From the NCBI RefSeq assembly GCF_000429405.1, contig NZ_AUBU01000001.1, forward strand, positions 443,321 through 507,320: DNA of 64,000 nucleotides, in the 5' to 3' direction. The stretch comes from Algoriphagus marincola DSM 16067 (GTDB lineage Bacteria; Bacteroidota; Bacteroidia; Cytophagales; Cyclobacteriaceae). This document shows, one piece after another, positions 16,237-23,943 of this stretch; within the stretch, counting starts at the first letter, position 1; every line of letters begins with the position of its first letter. A model generated the notes under the pieces. The model searched no databases and was not told the DNA's origin. It saw only the letters and a program-made list of their open reading frames with translations. Made by a program: the position numbers and the translations under genes.

Positions 16237-17371
16237 TGTCTTCGAGGCTGATTGTGTCCTCGCCTAGAATTACGAGTCTTTCTACCACGTTACGCAGTTC
16301 TCGAATATTTCCTGTCCAGGGATAAGTTTTGAGTTTCTCGAGTGCTTCTTTGCTTATTTTTCTTTTTGCATCTCCGCTTTCTTGAGCGATATCATTAAGG
16401 AACTTATCTACGAGTAAAGGAATATCGTCCACTCGATCTTTCAGCGCAGGTACCTGCACCACAATCACGCTTAGGCGGTGGTACAAATCTTCTCTGAAAT
16501 TTCCCTCCTCGATTTCCTTTTTTAAGTCTTTGTTGGTTGCCGCCAAAACGCGAACATCCACCTTGATGTCCTTATCGCTTCCTACGCGATTGATGAGGTT
16601 TTCCTGAAGTGCACGCAAGACCTTTGACTGTGCTGACAAAGACATATCCCCAATCTCATCAAGGAATAAAGTTCCTCCTTGCGCTTGCTCAAATTTACCT
16701 GCTCGTTGCTTGTGAGCAGAGGTAAATGCTCCTTTTTCATGACCAAAAAGCTCGGACTCGATCAGTTCAGAAGGAATAGCCGCGCAATTTACAGCGACAA
16801 AAGGTTCTTTCGCCCGACTGCTTTTTTGATGAAGCCAATGAGCTACCAATTCTTTTCCCGTACCATTTGGTCCAGTGATCAAAACTCTGGCTTCGGTCGG
16901 AGCTACTTTTTCGATTGTTTCCTTCACTTGAACAATAGCAGGTGATTCACCCACCATATCAAATTTCTTGGAAAGCTTCTTTTTCAAAACTTTCGTCTCG
17001 GTAACCAAATTCTTTTTATCCAGCGCATTTCGCACTGTGAGAAGTAATCGGTTTAGATCGGGGGGTTTTGGTATAAAGTCAAAGGCCCCTTTTTTAGTCG
17101 CTTCGACTGCTGTCTCAATGCTTCCATGGGCGGAGATCATGATGAATTGTGGAGCTTTATCCAAGTCCTTGGCATGGCTAAGAACTTCGATTCCATCCAT
17201 TTTTGGCATTTTGACATCGCAAAGTACCAGATCAAAGTCTTCTGACTGAATTTTTTTGAGTCCTTCCTCGCCATCACTGGCTTCGGATACTTCAAACTTT
17301 TCGTACTCGAGGATCTCTCGTAGCGTAGCTCTGATGACTTTTTCGTCATCGATGATCAGGATTTTTGACAT
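16214..17371 (-). CDS. NtrC-type sigma-54 response regulator lacking the HTH domain
   Basis: 385-residue response regulator. The receiver domain (residues 1-120) has DD at 8-9, phospho-acceptor Asp52 (LCDVKMPKMDG) and Lys102 (IPKPPD). The sigma-54 AAA+ domain (about 140-375) has Walker A GPNGTGKE, Walker B GGTLFLDEIGD and the loop GAFTSA in place of canonical GAFTGA. The protein stops right after IRELRNVVERLVILGEDTIS and KKYADY, so the usual Fis-type DNA-binding domain is absent. It may activate RpoN polymerase from solution or through a partner. The start is ATG 17371 (MSKILIIDDEK); longer upstream frames run into the RNase P RNA gene. No cognate kinase is adjacent. Confidence 0.9.
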   Translation of the reverse strand: MSKILIIDDEKVIRATLREILEYEKFEVSEASDGEEGLKKIQSEDFDLVLCDVKMPKMDGIEVLSHAKDLDKAPQFIMISAHGSIETAVEATKKGAFDFIPKPPDLNRLLLTVRNALDKKNLVTETKVLKKKLSKKFDMVGESPAIVQVKETIEKVAPTEARVLITGPNGTGKELVAHWLHQKSSRAKEPFVAVNCAAIPSELIESELFGHEKGAFTSAHKQRAGKFEQAQGGTLFLDEIGDMSLSAQSKVLRALQENLINRVGSDKDIKVDVRVLAATNKDLKKEIEEGNFREDLYHRLSVIVVQVPALKDRVDDIPLLVDKFLNDIAQESGDAKRKISKEALEKLKTYPWTGNIRELRNVVERLVILGEDTISLEDIKKYADY

Positions 17372-17593
17372 AGGGCGAAGATAAAAAGAAAATGTGCAAG
17401 TCTGTAAGCCGGGTTCTGTACTCTTGATTTGGAATTCATCCTTTTCAATAGTGTCTGCCATTTATCTAGCCCTGACCTCACGGTCAGGGTCCATCGATCT
17501 ACCCACCCCGGAACCCTGCCAAAGCAGAGATCGAACGAGCAGCTCTTTGCCCGGGGCCTATTTGATCTTTCAACCCATAAGGTTTGCCATGCA

Positions 17594-17612
17594 CCCGATG
17601 TCACCATCGGGA
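17594..17612. repeat. CCCGAT-type palindrome in RNase P RNA helix P12
   Basis: CCCGATG and CATCGGGA are separated by TCAC, forming a hairpin with a GTGA loop in the RNA strand. The position corresponds to P12, whose loop is naturally GNRA-like, so this could be an ordinary helix that happens to match the repeat core. Confidence 0.4.
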
Positions 17613-17773
17613 CGGTGGGCTCTTACCCCACCTTTTCACCCTTACCCCATTCCAATAATGGTTGGGGCGGTATATTTTCTGCGGCACTTTCTGTAGACTG
17701 ACCGTCACCAGTCAGCCCCCTTCCCGTTAGGAAGTATGGCGCTCTATGTTGCCCGGACTTTCCTCCTTTCTGA

Positions 17774-17791
17774 TTCCGATATCAATCGGGA
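17774..17791. repeat. CCCGAT-type palindrome in RNase P RNA helix P3
   Basis: TTCCGATATCAATCGGGA forms the P3 hairpin of the RNase P RNA. With its flanks it reads, in the RNA strand, CTGTCCCGAT...ATCGG.A..TCAGAA. This is close to the CTGTCCCGATGTATCGGGA and GAGTCAGAA arrangement of the tRNA-like copies at 32 kb. Confidence 0.5.
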
Positions 17792-17964
17792 CAGATCGGC
17801 GACAGACCGACTTGCACACAGCAAATAACGCCAAATTCTATGATTTGATTCTTACTAAGCTTAAAATGAAATTTTCTCTTCAATAAATTATCTTGATTCT
17901 GGGCTTTGAAATGGACTTTTCAATCTTTTTTTAAAAAAAATCATAAAAATTTTATCTGAGCTAA

Positions 17965-18066
17965 AAACCTTTTGATCAGACGGCTGTTTGTTATATCAAA
18001 GGCTAAAAATAGCTTTTCTTCATAGTGCTGGGTTGAGCCGCTCCTTTACGGAGCGGTTCTTTTTTG
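17965..18066 (+). ncRNA. candidate small RNA
   Basis: Three consecutive foldbacks: CCTTTTGAT with ATCAAAGG (17969-18002), GGCTAAAAATAGC (18001-18013), and a 10-bp GC-rich terminator stem with T-run (18035-18066). The upstream gene rnpB is on the opposite strand and no ORF precedes the terminator, so an independent plus-strand transcript is the simplest explanation. The 5' end is unknown and no consensus promoter was found. Confidence 0.35.
18035..18066 (+). terminator. strong Rho-independent terminator without an upstream gene
   Basis: GAGCCGCTCC pairs with GGAGCGGTTC (one G-U) around the loop TTTAC, followed by TTCTTTTTT. The T-run is only on the plus-strand side, so it ends a rightward transcript. 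Confidence 0.85.
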
Positions 18067-18121
18067 TACCCATTCGGAAGGCCTTTTCCTGTATGCTCCT
18101 TACCTTTGAAAAAAAAAGATC

Positions 18122-18712
18122 ATGATCCTTGTAGGCAACGCGGTACTTTCTGACGATATCAAAGAGAATTTTTTTGTCTGTGACCTTGAAGCATGCAAAG
18201 GTGCCTGCTGTGTGGAGGGAGATGCAGGAGCACCTCTGGAAGATGAAGAGACAGCTATCCTGGAGAAGATTTATCCTCAAGTCAAAGACTATCTGACGGA
18301 TGAAGGTCGCAGGGTCATCGAGGAGCAAGGTACCTGGGTGATAGATAAGGATGGAGACAAGGGCACACCAACCATCGGTGATAATCGAGAGTGTGCTTAT
18401 GCTATTTATGACGAGCGTGGAGTGCTGAAGTGTGGGATTGAGCAGGCCTATCTCGATGGTAAAACGGACTTCAAAAAACCCATTTCATGCCACCTCTATC
18501 CAATCCGAGTCACGAAGTACGATCAGTTCGATGCATTGAATTATGATAGATGGCATATTTGTGATCCTGCTTGTACGCTAGGCCAAAGTTTAAAAGTCCC
18601 CCTCTACCGTTTTCTTAAGGATGCACTGGTGAGGAAGTACGGGGAGTTTTGGTATGAGGAATTAATTAAGGAAATCGAGGGAGAAGGAGATAATCAACCA
18701 GCTGATTCATAA
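18122..18712 (+). CDS. DUF3109 family cysteine-rich protein
   Basis: 196-residue cytosolic protein of DUF3109, related to YkgJ-type metal-binding cysteine clusters. Cys20, 25, 29 and 30 in [20 protein letters not shown], followed by [24 protein letters not shown] and [11 protein letters not shown], give a rich set of possible iron or zinc ligands. The family is nearly universal in Bacteroidota but has no established function. The 3' end overlaps the convergent DUF4287 gene by 19 bases. Confidence 0.87.
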   Translation: MILVGNAVLSDDIKENFFVCDLEACKGACCVEGDAGAPLEDEETAILEKIYPQVKDYLTDEGRRVIEEQGTWVIDKDGDKGTPTIGDNRECAYAIYDERGVLKCGIEQAYLDGKTDFKKPISCHLYPIRVTKYDQFDALNYDRWHICDPACTLGQSLKVPLYRFLKDALVRKYGEFWYEELIKEIEGEGDNQPADS

Positions 18713-19248
18713 GCCTTTTTGAGCCAATCAATTACTTCTGAGCTAAAATCCTCTATCGATTGTAATTCGATTTGATGACTTACCATCCCGCTCGTTTTGG
18801 TATCCAATGCCAAAACACCTGAGGCTTCTTGTCCTTTTAGGTTGATGCCGATATCAAACCTTGTCTTGGTAGCCGGAATCAGCATAGCAAATTGCTTTTT
18901 TCGCTTGACACTGATATAAGCCTTCTTTGGTATAAACTCCACACCTTTGCCAAATAGGTTGATTTCATTTTTTAGCTTATCGAGGACGGGTAAAAAATGC
19001 TCCTTTCCTTTGTATTGCGAATGGGTCAGTTCTTCATGGTCAGAAGCAGAACTTGCATCAGACTTAAGCGTTTTATGGGCTACCAAGTTGGCAAATCCAT
19101 GGGTGAAACTATGGGTCTCCTTTAGCCACTTGACGATTTGGCCATGTTTTTCAAGCTTTTCTTTTTTCACCAGATCAATCCACTCTTCCAGGCTTTTACC
19201 TGTGTTTTTATGAAGATTCTCGATCATGGTTTGTACTTGGTCATCCAT
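18694..19248 (-). CDS. DUF4287 and DUF5655 domain protein
   Basis: 184-residue cytosolic protein. The N-terminal part (residues about 1-70: [40 protein letters not shown]) is DUF4287, and residues about 80-184 match DUF5655 ([30 protein letters not shown]). The combination is common in bacteria and its role is not known. It is 3 bases downstream of the EEP hydrolase gene and read in the same direction, so the two are probably co-transcribed. Confidence 0.82.
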   Translation of the reverse strand: MDDQVQTMIENLHKNTGKSLEEWIDLVKKEKLEKHGQIVKWLKETHSFTHGFANLVAHKTLKSDASSASDHEELTHSQYKGKEHFLPVLDKLKNEINLFGKGVEFIPKKAYISVKRKKQFAMLIPATKTRFDIGINLKGQEASGVLALDTKTSGMVSHQIELQSIEDFSSEVIDWLKKAYESAG

Positions 19249-19251
19249 TTT

Positions 19252-20244
19252 TTATTGAGTTAAAGTAAATGAAACCGGAAAATGATCAGAAGCTTTGATC
19301 AGGGGAAATTTGACCGACTGGATCAGAGGGTCGTCTTTCTCCGTGTATGGATTCCATACCTTTCCATTCTTGAAAGGAAGTCCTTGACTGACAAGAATAT
19401 GATCAATTAAAACGTTAAACTCATCTCCTGTGATGCGATCCCGGTATCTGGAGGAGTTTGGGCTCCAGCCGTAGGCATTCAGCTTAGGTCTTGGAAGAAC
19501 AGATTTGAGAATAAACTCCGGAATCCAAGGGTCACCCATTAGCAGTTCTACCGCGCTTTTGCTGAATTTATTTTCATAAAAATCCAGCTCAAAACCATCA
19601 TTGATGTCTCCCATGACCATGGTTTGCTCACCTTTTTCTAAATAAGCATCTACGCGCTCTCGGATATGCATGCATTCTGCAAAAAGTCGAAGTCTATCCC
19701 GCTTGGAAAGTTGTTCGTATCTGGCAAAGTCCACCTTATCGAAAATCCCTTTGGACTTGGTATGTGCTACGATCACTCTCGATATAAAGGAATCATCGGT
19801 GTCTAAAATACTCAACTCTAAAGGAGGTCGGTAATGCTTATACTGCTCTTTGATCAGGCGATCAGTTGTATCCATCAAAAAGGGCTCGTCAAATCGCTTT
19901 CCTGCCGCTGTTTCTGGAGTAAAAAGAACTTTCAACCGATCGGCTTTATAGATTGCGCAGAGCTCTTGCTGGCCAGGTGATGGAAAGCCATGCACCCCTT
20001 TGTAATTACTTCCGGGCAAAAACTCCTGCGTCCAAAGTTCCAATTGCGCACTGGCAGTTTTGGTTTGGCTGACCAAGGTATTTGGTCCTTCCACGATTCC
20101 CAAAAAATCCGGGTCCATTGCTAAAATGATTTCTGCGATCCATTCACTTCGAAGCTTTTCTTCACCGCTTGTTTTGGGATTGCCATCCTTATCAAAAAGA
20201 TCGCGCATCCAATAGATATTGTAAACTCCAATTTGATAGTCCAT
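19252..20244 (-). CDS. endonuclease/exonuclease/phosphatase (EEP) family protein
   Basis: 330-residue member of the EEP superfamily (DNase I / AP endonuclease / phosphodiesterase fold). Motifs in order: YNIYWM and LGIVEG near the N-terminus (Asn and the metal-binding Glu), VMGDINDGFE near residue 210, and the C-terminal KASDHFPVSF with the catalytic His. No signal peptide, so it is cytosolic. Whether it acts on nucleic acid, phosphoinositide-like or other phosphoesters cannot be told. Followed at 3 bases by the DUF4287 gene. Confidence 0.85.
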   Translation of the reverse strand: MDYQIGVYNIYWMRDLFDKDGNPKTSGEEKLRSEWIAEIILAMDPDFLGIVEGPNTLVSQTKTASAQLELWTQEFLPGSNYKGVHGFPSPGQQELCAIYKADRLKVLFTPETAAGKRFDEPFLMDTTDRLIKEQYKHYRPPLELSILDTDDSFISRVIVAHTKSKGIFDKVDFARYEQLSKRDRLRLFAECMHIRERVDAYLEKGEQTMVMGDINDGFELDFYENKFSKSAVELLMGDPWIPEFILKSVLPRPKLNAYGWSPNSSRYRDRITGDEFNVLIDHILVSQGLPFKNGKVWNPYTEKDDPLIQSVKFPLIKASDHFPVSFTLTQ

Positions 20245-20281
20245 GGTAAAAGAGTTTGATGAAATCTAAACTGTTCCTGAC

Positions 20282-21427
20282 TTAGACCTTGATATAAATT
20301 TTACGTCGATCCATCCACCATCCAATCAGCCAAATCAGAAGCATGTAACTAATTGCAAATAGAAAGGAAGCGTTTTTTGGGCCTAGCCAACTGGTGTAGG
20401 CATTTGCATAAATGAAACCCTTCAGGCTACTATCTCCGACAGGAATCATACTGAAGATAGAAATCACCACGCCTGAGAGCACATAGAGTATGAGTGGATT
20501 TCTTCCAAAAACTTGGAAGAAATAGGTCCAAGAAACCTTGTTTTTGATTTCAATGAGAAAGATAAGTCCCGCTAAGAGTATCAAATCCCATCCTACTGTT
20601 AAGAGAACATAGGGACTGGTCCAGATCTTCTTATTGATGGGAAAGGCTAAATCCCATACATAGCTGGCAGCGATCAAAATCACACCAAAGATTAGCAATG
20701 TCCTGACAGAAGTAGGAGTATTTCCCTTTTTTTGGATCATTTTGCCCACTATATAGCCAGCGATGACATTGACAATGGAAGTAAGGGTACTGAGAATCCC
20801 TTCAGGGTCAAATGGGATGCCTTCACCCATGTACATTCTATCTGCTCCAATGGTTGCCAAATCTAGTTTGATGGCTGCATTTCCGGTAAGGCCATAAGGG
20901 TCAGCTGGGTCGCCAAAGAAGTATAAAATGGGCCAATACAAAACCAAGGCCCCAATCGAATATATCCACCCGCCTCGGATACCTCCAAAATAAAGGATTA
21001 AGGCGGCGAAGAAATATGCAAGTGCAATCCGCTGCAATACGCCAAAGAATCGGACTTCGGTAAGCGTGATAAACTCAATCCCCCCAGATTCATTGTAATC
21101 GAAGAAAGGGAAGGCATTTAGCAGCCATCCAATCAGGAAAATTAAGAATGCTCGCTTGCCAACTTTCCTGAAAAAAGCTCCCTTTGACATTTCGGATAAC
21201 TTTTTCATAGAAAAGCTCATGGCATTTCCCACCACAAATAGAAATGTAGGAAAAACAAGGTCTGTGGGTGTAAAGCCATGCCAATCTGCATGAGCCAAAG
21301 GGGCATAGAGGTGAGACCAACTGCCTGGAGTATTTACAATAATCATAAAAGCAATGGTCATTCCACGTAGAACGTCCAAAGCTAAATAGCGCTGTCCGAG
21401 ACCCGTTCGAATAGGAATTTCAGTCAT
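20282..21427 (-). CDS. heparan-alpha-glucosaminide N-acetyltransferase-like membrane protein
   Basis: About 381-residue multi-pass inner-membrane protein of the HGSNAT/NagX (DUF5009-type) group. The start RYLALDVLRGMTIAFMIIVN is the family signature, followed by HADWHGFTPTDLVFPTFLFV with the putative acetyl-transfer His. About ten hydrophobic helices are visible. Family members move an acetyl group across the membrane onto an amino sugar; the Bacteroidota substrates are unknown. The start is ATG 21427 (MTEIPIRTGLG). An upstream ATG at 21532 would overlap the ATG of the divergent PPK2 gene and add a polar 35-residue tail. Confidence 0.85.
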   Translation of the reverse strand: MTEIPIRTGLGQRYLALDVLRGMTIAFMIIVNTPGSWSHLYAPLAHADWHGFTPTDLVFPTFLFVVGNAMSFSMKKLSEMSKGAFFRKVGKRAFLIFLIGWLLNAFPFFDYNESGGIEFITLTEVRFFGVLQRIALAYFFAALILYFGGIRGGWIYSIGALVLYWPILYFFGDPADPYGLTGNAAIKLDLATIGADRMYMGEGIPFDPEGILSTLTSIVNVIAGYIVGKMIQKKGNTPTSVRTLLIFGVILIAASYVWDLAFPINKKIWTSPYVLLTVGWDLILLAGLIFLIEIKNKVSWTYFFQVFGRNPLILYVLSGVVISIFSMIPVGDSSLKGFIYANAYTSWLGPKNASFLFAISYMLLIWLIGWWMDRRKIYIKV

Positions 21428-21530
21428 AGTGATTTTGGGCGAATTTTTGGTTGATTGATTTTCATTCCAAGTTAAAATATTATCTTGTTTTTCACTTAAA
21501 ATCAAACTTTTATTACTTCTATTTAAGCCC

Positions 21531-22415
21531 ATGAAGAATATTCCTATTAAAAATTTGCTGGCAGGGTCTGATTTTCAATTAGCTAACTACCCGACTTTTA
21601 TAGATCTCGAAACCTCCGAAGCTAAAAAGAAAAAGAAGCTGAATGATCTCCGTGAAGATCTTAGCAAGCATCAGGATATTATGTATGCCCATGGAAAATA
21701 TGGGGTTCTCATCTGTCTTCAGGGAATGGATACAGCCGGAAAGGATAGTCTAATCAGAGAGGTGTTCCAGGAATTTAACCCGCGGGGAGTAGTTGTTCAT
21801 AGCTTCAAAACGCCTTCATCAAAGGAATTAAGACATGATTACCTTTGGAGGCATTATTTGGCTCTTCCCGAACGTGGAAAATATGCAGTATTCAATCGTA
21901 CTCACTATGAAAATGTCTTAGTGACAAGGGTTCATCCAGAGTATATTCTATCTGAAAATATTCCCGGTATTGAAAAGGTGGAGGACATTACCGATGATTT
22001 TTGGGCAAAGCGATTTGAGCAAATCCGGAATTTTGAAAAGCATGTGGTCCAGAATGGAACGGTTATTTTAAAGTTTTTCTTGAATCTGAGTAAAGAGGAG
22101 CAACGAAAAAGGCTTCTTCGCCGCTTGGAAAATGAAAAACACAATTGGAAATTTTCTCCTGGGGATCTTAAAGAGCGAGGGCTATGGGAGAGATACCAGT
22201 TTTGCTATGGAGAAGCCATCCGAGAAACGTCTCTTCCACATGCACCTTGGTATGTGATTCCGGCTGACAATAAGGAGACAGCACGTGTCTTAGTCGCAAA
22301 GGTGATCAAAGAGACCATGGATAAACTTGAAGGGATCGCAGAGCCTGAATTGGATGATGCAATCAAGGCTAAAATAATGGAATACAGGGCTATGTTAACA
22401 AAACCAGGAGCCTAA
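21531..22415 (+). CDS. polyphosphate kinase 2 family protein
   Basis: 294-residue cytosolic PPK2, which transfers phosphate between polyphosphate and nucleotides. Walker A is QGMDTAGKDSLI, and the Walker B-type segment is VFNRTHYENVLV. VHSFKTPSSKELRHDYLWR and the lid RKRLLRRLENEKHNWKFSPG are further family signatures. Single-domain length and the SFKxPs segment suggest the class III type, which phosphorylates AMP and ADP; that subclass call is tentative. Confidence 0.92.
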   Translation: MKNIPIKNLLAGSDFQLANYPTFIDLETSEAKKKKKLNDLREDLSKHQDIMYAHGKYGVLICLQGMDTAGKDSLIREVFQEFNPRGVVVHSFKTPSSKELRHDYLWRHYLALPERGKYAVFNRTHYENVLVTRVHPEYILSENIPGIEKVEDITDDFWAKRFEQIRNFEKHVVQNGTVILKFFLNLSKEEQRKRLLRRLENEKHNWKFSPGDLKERGLWERYQFCYGEAIRETSLPHAPWYVIPADNKETARVLVAKVIKETMDKLEGIAEPELDDAIKAKIMEYRAMLTKPGA

Positions 22416-22508
22416 AATCTTCAATTGATTTATTTGGTGATTTATTGAATTTTTTTGATAAATTGAAGATCTAATGATTTGATTTTTAACCGGTAAACTT
22501 TTATTACA

Positions 22509-23867
22509 ATGAGAAACTTGATTTTGATTTCAGTCCTTTTCTTGGGCTTTTCCTGCCAAGATGGAAAAAATGCACTTGTTGAATCTAAAACACTTGAAGA
22601 AAATAGTTATGAAATTGTTTTCAACGAAGATTCTGGGATTGTTCCTTTAGCAGATAGACAAGGGATATTGGATTTAGATTCAGTTGAGTTTGAAAAGGTT
22701 TTAACCTCCTTAGAAGATTCGATTCGCCAAATAATTATTGACATTGAACCGAATATTCCACATGATGATATTTATGTAAGAGTCTATGACGAGATTTCAG
22801 TTCATCTGCAAAATTTAACAGATCGGCAGGTCAAAAGCTTCCAATCGCAGGCTTCAGTCCAAAATTTCGAGGTGGAAGTGGATATTAATTTACAGGGAAG
22901 ACGTCCCATGATGCAGTCTGCTTTGATTCCACAGGGCAGGCGTCCCATGATGCAAGATCAAATGCGATACGATGCGACGGCTCAGACTAGTATTTTTATT
23001 GAAGAGATAGGTGGTGGACAGGACGTTACCCCAATTCCTACAACGAGGGTATGGATAATTGATTCGGGAATAGACTCATCTCACCAGGATATAAGGTTCA
23101 GACAAAGGGACATAAACCTTTCCAGGGATTTTTCAAGAAAAGACACAACAAAACAAAACCCGTTTTTGGATAAGCATGGCCATGGAACTCAGATAGCGGG
23201 GATTATCGGTGCGAAGTCTTCATCTTCGACTGACAATTATGGAATGAATGGGGTTTTCCCAAGAGCCCGGATGGTTAGCGTAAAAATATTTAATGGAAGA
23301 GGTAATTCTTCTTTTGCTAAATTATTTAATGCCCTGGAGCATGTGTCTAATAAAGCTAAGCCAGGGGATATTGCCAATTTAAGCCTAGGTTTTTCAATTG
23401 ATGATTCCATGGCTAATCAATCGTCTGTGCAAAGAAAATTAGCAAGACTTGAAAGGAAGATTAATAGAATTCTAAACAGGAACATCCACGTTGTCATGTC
23501 TGCTGGCAACGATGCTGATTTATCTACCAGAAATCTTCCTGGAGGATTGATCTCTTCTAGTACTTTTGCTCATACCATTGCCTCCTACGGTCATTATTAT
23601 AATCCGAGTAATGGGCAGAATGAGCGGTTATTTTCATTCTTTTCCAATTATAATATTCCTACCATCGATTACATCGAACCGGGAGAATACATTTTTACCA
23701 CAGCGCCGAAGTCTTCTTATGCAGTGGTATCGGGTACGTCCTTTTCAGCGGCGATTTTCTCTGGAATATTATATCATGGAAGCAGTTTTGATACCTTGGG
23801 AACAGTGCTTAGGGGACCGGACGCTTCAGGTAATAATCCACCGTATCCTATTGCGAAGGTTAGGTAG
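22509..23867 (+). CDS. S8 subtilisin-like serine peptidase, lipoprotein
   Basis: 452-residue subtilase anchored as a lipoprotein: MRNLILISVLFLGFSC has a lipobox at Cys16. Residues about 60-125 look like an I9-type propeptide. A linker then contains QGRRPMMQ twice (near residues 130 and 143). The catalytic domain has the Asp motif RVWIIDSGIDSSH, the His motif KHGHGTQIAGIIGA, the oxyanion Asn in VMSAGNDAD and the Ser motif SGTSFSAAIFSG, so it should be active. It has no T9SS domain. It is followed by a second subtilase with the same linker motif, 76 bases downstream. Confidence 0.9.
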   Translation: MRNLILISVLFLGFSCQDGKNALVESKTLEENSYEIVFNEDSGIVPLADRQGILDLDSVEFEKVLTSLEDSIRQIIIDIEPNIPHDDIYVRVYDEISVHLQNLTDRQVKSFQSQASVQNFEVEVDINLQGRRPMMQSALIPQGRRPMMQDQMRYDATAQTSIFIEEIGGGQDVTPIPTTRVWIIDSGIDSSHQDIRFRQRDINLSRDFSRKDTTKQNPFLDKHGHGTQIAGIIGAKSSSSTDNYGMNGVFPRARMVSVKIFNGRGNSSFAKLFNALEHVSNKAKPGDIANLSLGFSIDDSMANQSSVQRKLARLERKINRILNRNIHVVMSAGNDADLSTRNLPGGLISSSTFAHTIASYGHYYNPSNGQNERLFSFFSNYNIPTIDYIEPGEYIFTTAPKSSYAVVSGTSFSAAIFSGILYHGSSFDTLGTVLRGPDASGNNPPYPIAKVR

Positions 23868-23943
23868 TGTTACAAAATTTTGTTTTAAATTTTTTGGTTA
23901 GATAAAATTTCCTATGTTAGAACTGTAAAAAATGCAATGCGAA

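Larger units (their letters stand above)
17391..17822 (-). ncRNA. rnpB: RNase P RNA, bacterial class A
   Basis: Catalytic RNA of RNase P, which matures tRNA 5' ends. On the minus strand the conserved start GGAGGAAAGTCCGGGC (complement around 17753-17769), the central CAGAAAGTGCCGCAGAAA and the 3' signature AGAACCCGGCTTACAGACTT are all present. Helix P1 closes between TGTGCAAGTC near 17818 and GACTTGCACA at 17393-17402. Size about 430 nt. The P3 and P12 hairpins are made of CCCGAT..ATCGGG palindromes (see findings). Short reading frames across this region on either strand are spurious. The ends are placed from P1 pairing and may be off by a few bases. Confidence 0.95.
17823..18121. other. intergenic region with candidate small RNA
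   Basis: No protein gene fits in these 299 bases. The left part is AT-rich. From 17968 there is a series of foldbacks ending in a strong plus-strand terminator (see the ncRNA entry). Just before the DUF3109 gene, TACCTTTG (18101-18108) matches the -7 consensus and would give a very short leader. Confidence 0.5.

Noticed and set aside
17356..17701. Open reading frames of 83-100 codons on both strands
   Set aside because: They lie inside the RNase P RNA gene and share no protein-like composition.
23872..23896. ACAAAATTTTGT followed by T-rich sequence as a terminator between the two subtilases
   Set aside because: The stem is made almost only of A-T pairs in AT-rich DNA; too weak to call.
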